Shown here in pieces: positions 8,583 through 17,121 of a DNA stretch of 64,000 nt. Each line of letters starts with the position of its first letter. The first letter of the stretch is position 1. The position numbers and the translations under genes are program-made. Source of the stretch: Flavobacterium sp. 123 (GTDB lineage Bacteria > Bacteroidota > Bacteroidia > Flavobacteriales > Flavobacteriaceae); contig NZ_RBXD01000001.1 in assembly GCF_003634825.1 (NCBI RefSeq), positions 456,501-520,500 on the forward strand. The letters are read 5' to 3'. The notes beneath the pieces are model-generated. The model searched no databases. It was not told where the DNA came from and saw only the letters and a program-made list of their open reading frames with translations.

Positions 8583-9350
8583 ATGAAATATTTTGTAGTT
8601 TTCTTTTTTTTGGTTCTATCAGTAACTGCTGTTGCTCAAGATGTAGAACCTTCCCAAAGAGTTTCTGGTACTATAATCAATGATATTACGAATCAGCCTT
8701 TACCAAATGTAAACATTATAAATGTCAATAAAGTAAGAGGTGCAACTACAGATTCAAATGGATATTTTGAAATAAACGTACAGCCAAACGATACTTTACA
8801 CTTTACAATTTTAGGATTTCAATCCCTAAGAGTCAGAGTTACAAACGATTGGATAAAAAATAAAACTACTAAAATCCGACTTACCGAAAAAGCAATTGCG
8901 CTTGAAGAAGTAGTCATAAGACCTTTTAACTTAACTGGTTATTTAGAAGTTGACACCAAATTAATTCCCACAAAAGAAAACTACCGTTATAGCATATCAG
9001 GATTAACACAAGGTTATGAAGCTGGCGAATATTCCCCTAATGCATTTGGAAGAGTTTTAGGATCCATATTCAACCCCGCTGATGTTCTCTATAATTTCTT
9101 TGGAAAAAACCCAAAAGAGCTCAAAAAACTTAAAGAAATGAAGAAAGATGATACTGTCAGAACGCTTCTGGAATCTAAGTTTGACAGAGAAATGATCGCC
9201 GTGCTATTAGGTGTTGATGTAAAAGAAATTGCTGAAATATTACAGCGCTGTAATTACTCTGAATCTTTTATACAGACTGCAAATGATTTACAAATCATGG
9301 ATGCTATAAGCTCTTGCTATGAAGAATATAAAGTATTAAAAAAGAAATAA
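8583..9350 (+). CDS. Secreted protein with carboxypeptidase-regulatory-like (beta-sandwich) domain
   Basis: 255 residues. A signal peptide (1-19, ending VAQ) is followed by a carboxypeptidase D regulatory-like domain (about 26-105) with the typical VSGTIINDITNQPLPNVNI opening and TTDSNGYFEI turn. This is the domain found at the N-terminus of TonB-dependent receptors and in stand-alone Bacteroidota envelope proteins. The C-terminal half (130-255) is mostly helical with no recognised family. It is probably periplasmic or on the inner face of the outer membrane. Function unknown. It has its own terminator. Confidence 0.75.
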   Translation: MKYFVVFFFLVLSVTAVAQDVEPSQRVSGTIINDITNQPLPNVNIINVNKVRGATTDSNGYFEINVQPNDTLHFTILGFQSLRVRVTNDWIKNKTTKIRLTEKAIALEEVVIRPFNLTGYLEVDTKLIPTKENYRYSISGLTQGYEAGEYSPNAFGRVLGSIFNPADVLYNFFGKNPKELKKLKEMKKDDTVRTLLESKFDREMIAVLLGVDVKEIAEILQRCNYSESFIQTANDLQIMDAISSCYEEYKVLKKK

Positions 9351-9381
9351 TAGTTTCGTTTTAGAACCGTTCAAACAAAAC

Positions 9382-9417
9382 AATTCCAAATTACTAAACT
9401 AATTTGGAATTTTTTAT
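9382..9417 (+). terminator. Rho-independent terminator
   Basis: A 12-bp perfect stem (aattccaaatta / taatttggaatt) with a 6-base loop followed by T6, 31 bases after the stop at 9350. Confidence 0.85.
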
Positions 9418-9496
9418 TTGTAGAAAACCATTTGCAAAAAAGAAATCGTTTACATTTACTTAAATAATAACGAATTAATATCTAAAAAAACATATC

Positions 9497-9607
9497 ATGG
9501 CAAAAAGTCAAGACGCTAAAAAAACAGTAAAGAAAGAACCGCTTAAAACGGCTAAAGAAAAGAAAGAAGAAAAAAGAGAAAAGAAAAATAGTCCAAAAAG
9601 AGACTAA
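9497..9607 (+). CDS. Small Lys/Glu-rich basic protein, 36 residues
   Basis: ATG 9497 to TAA 9607 encodes MAKSQDAKKTVKKEPLKTAK and a further 16 residues, almost entirely Lys, Glu, Arg and Ala. It is bracketed by terminators on both sides, so it is an independent transcription unit. A TTTG at 9431-9434 and TACATTTA at 9451-9458 could be its promoter. From memory, similar tiny lysine-rich proteins are annotated as hypothetical in other flavobacteria. The composition suggests nucleic-acid or ribosome binding, but that is only inference. Confidence 0.65.
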   Translation: MAKSQDAKKTVKKEPLKTAKEKKEEKREKKNSPKRD

Positions 9608-9611
9608 AATT

Positions 9612-9652
9612 TAGTGTTCAGTTTCGTTTTGATACTGAACACTATTTTTTTT
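9612..9652. terminator. Bidirectional terminator
   Basis: An 11-bp perfect stem (tagtgttcagt / actgaacacta) followed by T8. It sits between the small basic gene and the convergent pepD gene ending at 9672. Confidence 0.9.
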
Positions 9653-9671
9653 AAATACCGAATACTGAATA

Positions 9672-11135
9672 CTATTTAACTGGAATAGTAGCTAAAATTT
9701 CTAATACAAATTTCCAAAATTTCTGAGCTGATGAAATACTCGCTCTTTCATCTGGAGAATGTGCTCCGTGAATCGTTGGTCCAAAAGATATCATATCCAT
9801 ATCTGGATAATTAGTTCCTAAAATTCCACATTCTAAACCAGCGTGACAAGCAACAACTTTTGGCTTTTCATGATTTTGTTTTTCATAAATCCCTACCAAA
9901 ACATCTAATATTTCTGATTTTGAATTTGGCGTCCAGCCTGGATAGGAACCAGAAAATTCTACTTCACAACCCATTAATTCAAAAGCAGAACGCAAGGCAT
10001 TAGCCAAATCAAATTTTGAAGTTTCTACAGAAGAACGTGTTAAACACTGAATAGAAAGTTGTCCATCCCCTACTACCACTTTAGCAATATTATTAGAGGT
10101 TTCAACTAAATTATCAAAATCAGCACTCATTCTATACACTCCATTATGAGCAGTATACATGGCTCTAACAAAGTAAAACTGAGCAATTGAAGGCATTATT
10201 TTAGTTGGAACAGTTTTCAATTTTTCAAAAACCACTTCAAGATTTGGTTCAGTAGTTTTGAACTCCACTTTTATTTCATTAACAATTTGCTGCATATCAA
10301 AAACAAACGCTTCAGCATACACTTCAGCAATAATAACTTTCGCTTGACTTTCACGAGGAATCGCATTACGCAAACTTCCTCCTTTTATTTCAGCGATTTG
10401 TAAACCAAAATTATCAAAACCATCAAACAATAATCGGTTCATGATTTTATTAGCATTCCCTAAACCTTTATGAATATCCATTCCAGAATGTCCACCTTTC
10501 AAACCTTTAACGGTAATAGTATATCCTACTGAACCTTCCGGAGTTTCTTCCTCATCATATTCAGCAGTTGCTGTAACATCAATTCCTCCTGCACAACCAA
10601 TATCAATTTCATCATCTTCTTCGGTGTCTAAATTCAAAAGAATTTGTCCTTGAAGAATCCCTCCTTTTAGGTTCAAAGCGCCTGTCATTCCTGTTTCTTC
10701 ATCAATGGTAAACAAAGCTTCAATTGCCGGATGTGGAATATCTGTGCTCTCCAAAATAGCCATAATAGTAGCTACACCAAGACCATTGTCAGCGCCTAAT
10801 GTTGTACCCTTAGCGCGTACCCAATCTCCGTCAACATACATATCGATTCCTTGTGTATCAAAGTCAAAAACGGTATCCGCATTTTTTTGGTGTACCATAT
10901 CCAAATGCCCTTGAAGCACAATTGCTTTTCGGTTTTCCATTCCTGCAGTCGCTGGTTTACGAATGATTACGTTACGAATTTCATCTTCAAAAGTTTCTAA
11001 ACCAAGACTATTTCCAAAGTTTTTCATAAACTCAATAACACGTTCTTCTTTTTTAGAAGGACGAGGAACCGCATTCAAATCGGCAAACTTATTCCATAGT
11101 GCTTTTGGCTCTAGATTTCTTATTTCTTGACTCAT
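9672..11135 (-). CDS. pepD: Aminoacyl-histidine dipeptidase (PepD, M20 family)
   Basis: 487 residues, the usual length of PepD, a di-zinc cytoplasmic Xaa-His dipeptidase. Metal and catalytic motifs are visible: LQGHLDMVHQ, GADNGLGVAT, FTIDEETGMTGA (catalytic Glu pair), LDTEEDDEI and, near the C-terminus, ACHAGLECGIL and GPTIHGAHSPDE. No signal peptide. It is a single-gene unit with a promoter element at 11170-11177. Confidence 0.93.
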   Translation of the reverse strand: MSQEIRNLEPKALWNKFADLNAVPRPSKKEERVIEFMKNFGNSLGLETFEDEIRNVIIRKPATAGMENRKAIVLQGHLDMVHQKNADTVFDFDTQGIDMYVDGDWVRAKGTTLGADNGLGVATIMAILESTDIPHPAIEALFTIDEETGMTGALNLKGGILQGQILLNLDTEEDDEIDIGCAGGIDVTATAEYDEEETPEGSVGYTITVKGLKGGHSGMDIHKGLGNANKIMNRLLFDGFDNFGLQIAEIKGGSLRNAIPRESQAKVIIAEVYAEAFVFDMQQIVNEIKVEFKTTEPNLEVVFEKLKTVPTKIMPSIAQFYFVRAMYTAHNGVYRMSADFDNLVETSNNIAKVVVGDGQLSIQCLTRSSVETSKFDLANALRSAFELMGCEVEFSGSYPGWTPNSKSEILDVLVGIYEKQNHEKPKVVACHAGLECGILGTNYPDMDMISFGPTIHGAHSPDERASISSAQKFWKFVLEILATIPVK

Positions 11136-11169
11136 TTATATTTGTTTGAAGTTTAACATTTCTAAGCTC

Positions 11170-11177
11170 CAAAGTTA
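11170..11177 (-). promoter_or_regulatory. -7 element TAACTTTG
   Basis: A minus-strand TAnnTTTG match, 34 bases before the pepD ATG. Confidence 0.55.
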
Positions 11178-11265
11178 CAAAGTTTATATTTCTAGCTGGT
11201 AAAAAAATATTTTTAATTACACTAAGAAGTATTGTAATTATATTTACAGTATTAAAATTTACAAT

Positions 11266-12327
11266 GTGCAAGCAAAATATTTTCTCCCTTCTTTTTTAAT
11301 TGTTCAAATAGTAGTTCTGCAGCTTATTCCATTCTTCCCAGAACTGACAGAACAGCTGTACAGCAATGGTTTATACCCGATACTTTCTAATTTTTCAAGA
11401 GTTATATTCGGAAAAATTCCATTCTCTATTGGAGACTGTATTTATTTAGTTGTCATTATTAGTAGTTTACTTTGGTTTTGGAACAAAAGAAAATCATGGA
11501 AATTGGCATGGAAAAACAACATTTTAAGCATTTTAAACTTCCTTTCTGTTTTTTATTTCTTGTTTCATTTGCTTTGGGGATTCAATTATTACAGGCAACC
11601 GCTTTTTGAAAAAATGAACATTCAAAGAGACTATTCTGATGCAGATTTATTAGCTTTCACTAAAAAAATAATCGCTAAAACGAATTTAATCCAACACCAA
11701 ATCACGAAAAACGACAGCTCGAAAGTGGTTTTTCCCTACTCGCAAGAACAGGTTTTTGAAATGAATGTAAGTGGTTATAAAAACTTGGCTAAAGACTATC
11801 CTTATTTTACTTATAAAAATTTAAGCGCAAAAAAGTCTCTTATTAGCCTACCGCTAACCTATATGGGATTTGGAGGTTATTTGAATCCGTTTACCAATGA
11901 AGCACAGGTCAATTATTTGATGCCAATGTACAATTCCCCAACCACAAGCTCACACGAAATGGCACATCAAATGGGATATTCCAGCGAAAGTGAATGCAAT
12001 TTTATTGGATTTATGGCTTCGGTAAAAAACGATAATTTATACTTTCAATATTCTGGATATAGTTTTGCTTTGAATTATTGTTTGGCAAATTGGCATGTCA
12101 GAAATGAAAAAATATTTAACCAATTACTAAAAACTATCCATCCAGGAATTTTGAAAAACTATAAAGAAAGTGAGGATTTCTGGAAGCAGTATGAAACTCC
12201 AATCGAAAAAGGATTTCATTTTTTTTATGACAATTTCCTGAAATTAAATCAGCAAAAAGACGGCATGGAAGGGTATAGTAAATTTGTGAATTTGATGGTT
12301 AATTATTATAAAAATAAAGATTTATAA
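11266..12327 (+). CDS. DUF3810 membrane-anchored metallopeptidase-like protein (GTG start)
   Basis: 353 residues. The start is GTG at 11266: no in-frame ATG is near, and an overlapping ATG at 11264 is in another frame. Three membrane segments lie in the first 105 residues. The soluble domain carries SSHEMAHQMGYSSESEC, an HExxH zinc motif (His230, Glu231, His234) with a downstream Glu at 241 or 243 as possible third ligand, as in gluzincins. This is the DUF3810 family of Bacteroidota and Firmicutes, with unproven peptidase activity and unknown substrate. It probably faces the periplasm. Confidence 0.85.
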   Translation: MQAKYFLPSFLIVQIVVLQLIPFFPELTEQLYSNGLYPILSNFSRVIFGKIPFSIGDCIYLVVIISSLLWFWNKRKSWKLAWKNNILSILNFLSVFYFLFHLLWGFNYYRQPLFEKMNIQRDYSDADLLAFTKKIIAKTNLIQHQITKNDSSKVVFPYSQEQVFEMNVSGYKNLAKDYPYFTYKNLSAKKSLISLPLTYMGFGGYLNPFTNEAQVNYLMPMYNSPTTSSHEMAHQMGYSSESECNFIGFMASVKNDNLYFQYSGYSFALNYCLANWHVRNEKIFNQLLKTIHPGILKNYKESEDFWKQYETPIEKGFHFFYDNFLKLNQQKDGMEGYSKFVNLMVNYYKNKDL

Positions 12328-12444
12328 ATTTTAGTAGCGCTAGTTTATTAAATAGAAGAATACTTTTTAGAGAGTAAAATTTTACACCTCAAATAGTATT
12401 ACTTTCTTTGTAACAAAATCATTTTTTAGGTTACTAATGTTTAT

Positions 12445-12948
12445 ATGAGTGATAATTTAGAACATTCTTTTGTAAAGCAATTGCAAGAAAACCAGAATAT
12501 AATCCACAAGATTTGTCGATTGTATACTAATGGTGAAGATGCGCACAAGGATTTGTTTCAAGAAATTACCATTCAACTCTGGAAAGCATTCCCTAAATTT
12601 AGAGGAGATAGCAAGTTTTCAACTTGGACATACAGAGTAGCACTAAATACAGCAATAACGCTTTACCGGAAAACCAAACGATCTATAAATACTGTTGCGT
12701 TTGAAGGTCAAAAACATTTCACTACTAATATAGACTACAATTACGAAGAAGAAGAACAAATAAAACTCTTATATAAAGCAGTTTACCAATTGAATGACAT
12801 AGAAAAGGCCCTCGTTTTTATGTATTTGGAAGACAAAGATTATACAGAAATTGCCACAACATTAGGAATTAGTGAAGTAAATGCTAGAGTGAAAATGAAT
12901 AGAATTAAAGGTAAATTAAAAAAAATACTAAATCCATTAGAATCATGA
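12445..12948 (+). CDS. ECF-type RNA polymerase sigma factor
   Basis: 167 residues with sigma-70 region 2 (about 20-88, including LFQEITIQLWKAFPKFRG and FSTWTYRVALNTA) and region 4 (about 110-160, including YTEIATTLGISEVNARVKMNRIKGKL). There are no regions 1 or 3, which is typical of extracytoplasmic-function sigma factors. Its stop overlaps the next gene by four bases (ATGA), so the two are translationally coupled. Confidence 0.9.
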   Translation: MSDNLEHSFVKQLQENQNIIHKICRLYTNGEDAHKDLFQEITIQLWKAFPKFRGDSKFSTWTYRVALNTAITLYRKTKRSINTVAFEGQKHFTTNIDYNYEEEEQIKLLYKAVYQLNDIEKALVFMYLEDKDYTEIATTLGISEVNARVKMNRIKGKLKKILNPLES

Positions 12949-13577
12949 AAGAGCTGGATTTACTAAAAAAAGACTGGCAAAAGAGTGAGGCCTCTTTTGA
13001 ACAAGTAAGCGAAAAAGAAATTTACAAAATGATCCATAAAAAGTCCTCTTCAATCGTGAAGAGAATCTTGATTATTAGCATTTTGGAAGTTATATTATGG
13101 GTGTCAATCAATTTTGTTTTTAATTTAGATGATGATTTAAAGAAAATCAAACACGATGAATTAATTCAATATTTTGAAGTTTTGACGATTTTTAATTACG
13201 GTGTAATACTCGTTTTTATTTATTTGTTTTATAAAAATTACATCAATATTTCGGCTACTGTTTCGACTAAGCAGTTGATGAAAGATATTTTAAAGACACG
13301 AAAAACGGTTCAGTGTTATGTTTGGTACAATCTTGGAATGCTACTTCTGAGTTTATTTATTGGATTCGGAATTGCTTTTGCATATAATCCTGATGTAAGT
13401 ATATTAAGAGATAAAATTGCTAACGACGGAAAAGTATTGGGAATCACAATAGGCATTCTACTTTTGACAATTGCTACTTTTTTTGGTATTTTTTGGTTGT
13501 TCTACAGACTCCTTTACGGAATCCTACTCCGAAGGTTGTATGCTAATTACAAAGAACTAAAAAAGATAGATTTATGA
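12945..13577 (+). CDS. Membrane protein coupled to the ECF sigma factor, possible anti-sigma
   Basis: 210 residues. A soluble N-terminal segment of about 40 residues (MKELDLLKKDWQKSEASFEQ) is followed by four hydrophobic segments, near 41-60, 84-99, 125-147 and 164-190, and a basic C-terminus. The four-base overlap with the sigma gene suggests it controls that sigma factor. No zinc-binding anti-sigma motif (HxxxCxxC) and no FecR domain are present, so it belongs to a less described membrane partner type found beside Bacteroidota ECF genes. Function inferred from position only. Confidence 0.6.
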   Translation: MKELDLLKKDWQKSEASFEQVSEKEIYKMIHKKSSSIVKRILIISILEVILWVSINFVFNLDDDLKKIKHDELIQYFEVLTIFNYGVILVFIYLFYKNYINISATVSTKQLMKDILKTRKTVQCYVWYNLGMLLLSLFIGFGIAFAYNPDVSILRDKIANDGKVLGITIGILLLTIATFFGIFWLFYRLLYGILLRRLYANYKELKKIDL

Positions 13578-13586
13578 TTTTATAAA

Positions 13587-13616
13587 AAAAGAGCTTATTT
13601 ACATAAGCTCTTTTTT
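13587..13616. terminator. Bidirectional terminator
   Basis: A 12-bp perfect stem (aaaagagcttat / ataagctctttt) with a TTAC loop, between convergent genes ending at 13577 and 13618. Confidence 0.88.
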
Positions 13617-13617
13617 A

Positions 13618-14427
13618 TTAATATTCCCATTGACGGGTTTTATCTAATTCTTCTTGTTCTTTTAACGCTTCAGCAGGAATTACTTTTAAGAAAGAAGGAT
13701 GCTGCTCAATGGCAAATTCTACTTTTTCTACAATTTCCTCAATAGTATCGTTTTCATAGTCAATTTCCAATGGCTCCTTGATAATAAACGATTGAAGAAT
13801 TCCCTTCTTTTTCATCCTAAGACCTTTTTTATCAAACGAACGACGAAATCCATCAATCACTATTGGAATTACAATTGGTTTATGCTGCTTGATTATATGA
13901 GCCGTTCCTTTACGAACAGGTTTAAACGATTTTGTAGTTCCCTGCGGAAAAGTAATTACCCAACCATCAGCTAAGGCAATCTTAATATTTTCAGTATCAT
14001 TAGGATTTACATCTCGTTTTTCCGTTACATCAACACCTTTTGAGCGCCAAGTTCGTTCTACTGTTATAGCTCCAACATAAGACAAAATTCTAGGTAATAA
14101 TCCTGCTTGCATTGTTTCTTTGGCAGCAACATAGTAAATATTCATTTTAGGTTGCCAAAGGTAACATACGTTTTTAATAGTGTCATCTCTACCGCTCAAA
14201 CTCGCATTAAAAACATGAAACATCGCAACAACATCTGCAAAATAGGTTTGATGGTTTGATATAAAAAGTACGTTGTTATCTGGCAAAGTTCTTATGATTT
14301 CAGAACCTTCTATTTGCAATTCATTAAACCCTCGATAACGTCTATGTGTAATGGCTCCGAAAATTCGGATAAGCCATTTTTTTATAAATAGTATATGACC
14401 AAAAGGATTTCGCTTAAACAATCCCAT
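13618..14427 (-). CDS. 1-acyl-glycerol-3-phosphate acyltransferase-like (PlsC family)
   Basis: 269 residues. The acyltransferase block I is NHQTYFAD (HxxxxD) and a later block reads FPQGTTKSFKP; a PIVIPIVIDGF segment follows. It transfers an acyl group to a lysophospholipid or related acceptor at the inner membrane; the first 30 residues are basic and hydrophobic, consistent with membrane association. Block III has Gln-Gly (FPQGT) where many PlsC proteins have Glu-Gly (FPEGT), so its acceptor may differ from lysophosphatidic acid. No other phospholipid gene is adjacent. Confidence 0.8.
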   Translation of the reverse strand: MGLFKRNPFGHILFIKKWLIRIFGAITHRRYRGFNELQIEGSEIIRTLPDNNVLFISNHQTYFADVVAMFHVFNASLSGRDDTIKNVCYLWQPKMNIYYVAAKETMQAGLLPRILSYVGAITVERTWRSKGVDVTEKRDVNPNDTENIKIALADGWVITFPQGTTKSFKPVRKGTAHIIKQHKPIVIPIVIDGFRRSFDKKGLRMKKKGILQSFIIKEPLEIDYENDTIEEIVEKVEFAIEQHPSFLKVIPAEALKEQEELDKTRQWEY

Positions 14428-14455
14428 ATAATTAATTGTATTTTTTATTAACGAG

Positions 14456-14463
14456 CAAACATA
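14456..14463 (-). promoter_or_regulatory. -7 element TATGTTTG
   Basis: A minus-strand TAnnTTTG match, 28 bases before the ATG at 14427. Confidence 0.5.
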
Positions 14464-14508
14464 CGAAATTTATTCTTGTTGCAATTTACATTTTCACCTT
14501 CAACTATC

Positions 14509-15159
14509 CTAAAACCGATTATCTATAACTGATTTCAGAACTTCTTTTAATTCACTCAACATCATCGCAGTTGCTCCCCAAACGATGTGTTTTTCAATTT
14601 CAAAAGCTGGAACGCTAATATCATTCGCGTATGATGTTGTTAACTTTGTATCCACAATAATAGCATCGCTCAAAAAAACAGAAAGTGGTAATTCAATAAT
14701 ATCAGCCACTTCACTAGGATCAGGTCTGAAAGTGATTTGCTCTTTACAAATTCCTAAAAAAGGATGTACTATAAAATTACTTGGGGGAATGTACAACTCT
14801 GTAAATGTTTTTACAATCTCAATTTTATCCGGGTGAATCCCTACTTCTTCATGAGTCTCCCGCAATGCAGTAGTAGCATAATTTTCATCTTCTTGCTCAA
14901 ATTTACCTCCTGGAAATGCTATTTGTGCCGAATGCACTCCTTTATATGAATTACGAAGAATTAAAACCAAATGTGTTTTGTCATTTTTAGGATAAAACAA
15001 CATCATTACAGCAGCAATTCTTGGATTTTTATCCCCACTTTGATTCCTTTTCAAGCTTTCTATTCGTTCCAAAGGAGCCATTTTGATATGCGCATCAAAA
15101 GCTGGAAGTCTTGCTTCAATTAATTTGGGAACATACTGTAAAAATTCTTGGAAATCCAT
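14509..15159 (-). CDS. Nudix hydrolase, CoA pyrophosphatase type
   Basis: 216 residues from ATG 15159 (MDFQEFLQYV); a TTG six bases upstream is not needed. The Nudix box GGKFEQEDENYATTALRETH and the following EEVGI are complete, with the catalytic REThEE core. The preceding VLILRNSYKGVHSAQIAFPGG segment is the extra signature of the CoA-diphosphatase subgroup (YeaB/NudL type), which cleaves CoA to phosphopantetheine and ADP. It is transcribed divergently from the DUF4268 gene. Confidence 0.85.
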   Translation of the reverse strand: MDFQEFLQYVPKLIEARLPAFDAHIKMAPLERIESLKRNQSGDKNPRIAAVMMLFYPKNDKTHLVLILRNSYKGVHSAQIAFPGGKFEQEDENYATTALRETHEEVGIHPDKIEIVKTFTELYIPPSNFIVHPFLGICKEQITFRPDPSEVADIIELPLSVFLSDAIIVDTKLTTSYANDISVPAFEIEKHIVWGATAMMLSELKEVLKSVIDNRF

Positions 15160-15251
15160 AATCAAAGTCTATTTTTGCAAACAAATAGCATATAAATATA
15201 GTTTAGAAAATACAATTTAACAACTTTTCTAGAACCAAAAAGTCACTAAAA

Positions 15252-15686
15252 ATGTACAGTAAAGAAGAAACCCAACGATTAAAGCGTGAATTCTGGATTG
15301 CTTTCGCAGAAAAATATCCTCGAAAATGGCTATTATATGATACCAAAATCAAGGACTTCTCCTTTAAATTTTATGTTGATAATAAAAAAGCGCAAGTACT
15401 TATTGATATAGAACCACGAAACAATATTAAAAGAATTGCTTATTTTGAAAAATTAGAGGCTTTAAAAAACATTTTAGAAGAAGAATTCATTCAGGATTTA
15501 GTTTTCGAAAAAGACTTTACCCTTGAAAGCGGAAAAGTTATAAGCCGCATTTGGGTTGAAAAATTAGGTGTAGGCGTTAGCAATCGAAACTATTGGGATG
15601 CTATTTTTGATTTTTATAATGAAAAAATGAGTGCGCTAGAATTGTTTTATTTAGAGTACGATGAATTCATAAAAGATATCGAATAA
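15252..15686 (+). CDS. DUF4268 domain protein
   Basis: 144 residues matching the DUF4268 family, which has a compact alpha/beta layout and conserved EFWIAFAEKYPRKWLLYDT and WVEKLGVGVSNRNYW motifs. Some DUF4268 domains occur fused to nuclease-like modules in other bacteria, but here it stands alone with no defence gene beside it, so no nuclease role is claimed. Cytoplasmic, function unknown. Confidence 0.75.
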   Translation: MYSKEETQRLKREFWIAFAEKYPRKWLLYDTKIKDFSFKFYVDNKKAQVLIDIEPRNNIKRIAYFEKLEALKNILEEEFIQDLVFEKDFTLESGKVISRIWVEKLGVGVSNRNYWDAIFDFYNEKMSALELFYLEYDEFIKDIE

Positions 15687-15706
15687 TATCGTCTCTTTTT
15701 TTTATA

Positions 15707-15734
15707 ATAAAGTCGCTCTCGTTAGCGACTTTAT
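15707..15734. terminator. Bidirectional terminator
   Basis: An 11-bp perfect stem (ataaagtcgct / agcgactttat) with a 6-base loop, between convergent genes ending at 15686 and 15741. Confidence 0.8.
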
Positions 15735-15740
15735 CATTTG

Positions 15741-16151
15741 TTACATATTAAAAATATTGTACACTATAATTCGGTCATCATAATTAATATACAACTGCTT
15801 CCTATTGTCTTGTTTTTTTCTGGTTATGATTGAAAGAGTACAATCAACTCCATCATTATCTTTACACGTAAAAGTGTACACAATATCAGTATCATTTTCT
15901 GTCCTATCTTGATAATCAATAATTTCGAATAATTGAATAATTTGAGAATAGACAACAATTCTGCTTTTATTGGTATCCAAAGAAACTAAAATATTAACCA
16001 ATTCTAAGTCTGACCATTTTCCCCATTTCCCTTTTTCAGTTTTTTCCAAAACACTAAAACCAGAGGTTTTAAATTTATAAACCTGACTGTATGATTTTTG
16101 AAAACCTAAACCTAAAAAAAGAAGTAGTATATATATTTTTGTTTTACTCAT
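15741..16151 (-). CDS. Small secreted protein of unknown function
   Basis: 136 residues with a clear signal peptide (MSKTKIYILLLFLGLGFQKSYSQ would be cleaved near residue 22). The mature part is beta-rich and contains two cysteines (about 97 and 103) that could form a disulfide. I do not recognise a family. It lies nine bases after the nitronate monooxygenase gene and is probably the last gene of the operon beginning with the S8 protease. Confidence 0.6.
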   Translation of the reverse strand: MSKTKIYILLLFLGLGFQKSYSQVYKFKTSGFSVLEKTEKGKWGKWSDLELVNILVSLDTNKSRIVVYSQIIQLFEIIDYQDRTENDTDIVYTFTCKDNDGVDCTLSIITRKKQDNRKQLYINYDDRIIVYNIFNM

Positions 16152-16160
16152 ATCTAAAAA

Positions 16161-17105
16161 TTAAAAATCAAATTGTATTAGTTCAACTTTAGCGGCTTGA
16201 AAGTCAGCTATCATTTCTTCTATAATGGCATTTACTGGTTTAATTTCATGTATTACCCCTGCAATTTGTCCTATTTCCAATTCACCTTCGACCAAATCAC
16301 CTTCAAACATACCTCTTTTTGCTCTTGCACGACCTAATAATTGACTCAATTCTTCTTTTGTCGGACATTTTTCATACAAATGTTGTACATCCTGATAAAA
16401 TTTATTTTTAATCAATCGTACAGGCGCTAATTCCTTTAGAGTAACTTGTGTGTCCCCTTCTTTTACATTTAGAATAGCATTTTTAAAATTTTCATGAGCT
16501 GAAGATTCAACTGATGCAGCAAAACGGCTACCTACTTGAACCCCATCTGCCCCTAGAATCATGGTCGCAAGCATCGCTCGGCCAGTAGCAATCCCGCCAG
16601 CCGCAATCAAAGGAATTTTTATTTTTTCCTTAACCATCGGAATCAAAGTGAGCGTCGTAGTTTCTTCCCTACCGTTGTGTCCACCAGCTTCAAAACCTTC
16701 GGCAACAATAGCATCAACGCCAGCTTCTTGAGCTTTTAAAGCAAAAGTGGAACTGCTCACTACATGAACCACTATAATTCCTTTTTCCTTCAAATAAGAA
16801 GTCCAAGTTTTAGGATTTCCAGCTGAAGTAAAAACAATTTTAACGCCTTCATCAACAATAATTTTTAGGATTTCCTCTATGTTAGGATACAACATCGGAA
16901 CGTTTACACCAAAAGGTTTTGAAGTTGCTTTTTTACATTTCTGAATATGTTCCCGTAATACTTCAGGATACATAGAACCTGCTCCTATCAATCCTAATCC
17001 ACCAGAATTACTAACCGCACTTGCCAATTTATATCCACTGTTCCAAATCATTCCTCCTTGAATAATAGGATATTTAATCTTAAAAAGTGTTGTAATTTTA
17101 TTCAT
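16161..17105 (-). CDS. Nitronate monooxygenase-family FMN enzyme
   Basis: 314 residues; a TIM-barrel FMN protein of the 2-nitropropane dioxygenase / FabK superfamily. Visible motifs are YPIIQGGMIWNSG at the N-terminus, AEGFEAGGHNGRE (phosphate and flavin binding, with the catalytic His region), IPLIAAGGIATG and GADGVQVGSRF. These enzymes oxidise alkyl nitronates or reduce enoyl-ACP. This one resembles the nitronate class in length, but FabK-like activity cannot be excluded. It lies 16 bases downstream of the S8 protease gene, probably in one operon. Confidence 0.82.
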   Translation of the reverse strand: MNKITTLFKIKYPIIQGGMIWNSGYKLASAVSNSGGLGLIGAGSMYPEVLREHIQKCKKATSKPFGVNVPMLYPNIEEILKIIVDEGVKIVFTSAGNPKTWTSYLKEKGIIVVHVVSSSTFALKAQEAGVDAIVAEGFEAGGHNGREETTTLTLIPMVKEKIKIPLIAAGGIATGRAMLATMILGADGVQVGSRFAASVESSAHENFKNAILNVKEGDTQVTLKELAPVRLIKNKFYQDVQHLYEKCPTKEELSQLLGRARAKRGMFEGDLVEGELEIGQIAGVIHEIKPVNAIIEEMIADFQAAKVELIQFDF

Positions 17106-17121
17106 ATAGAAATCAGAATTT

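Noticed and set aside
15252..15686. DUF4268 protein as part of a phage-defence island
   Set aside because: DUF4268 can be linked to nucleases elsewhere, but no restriction, helicase or toxin gene is adjacent here.
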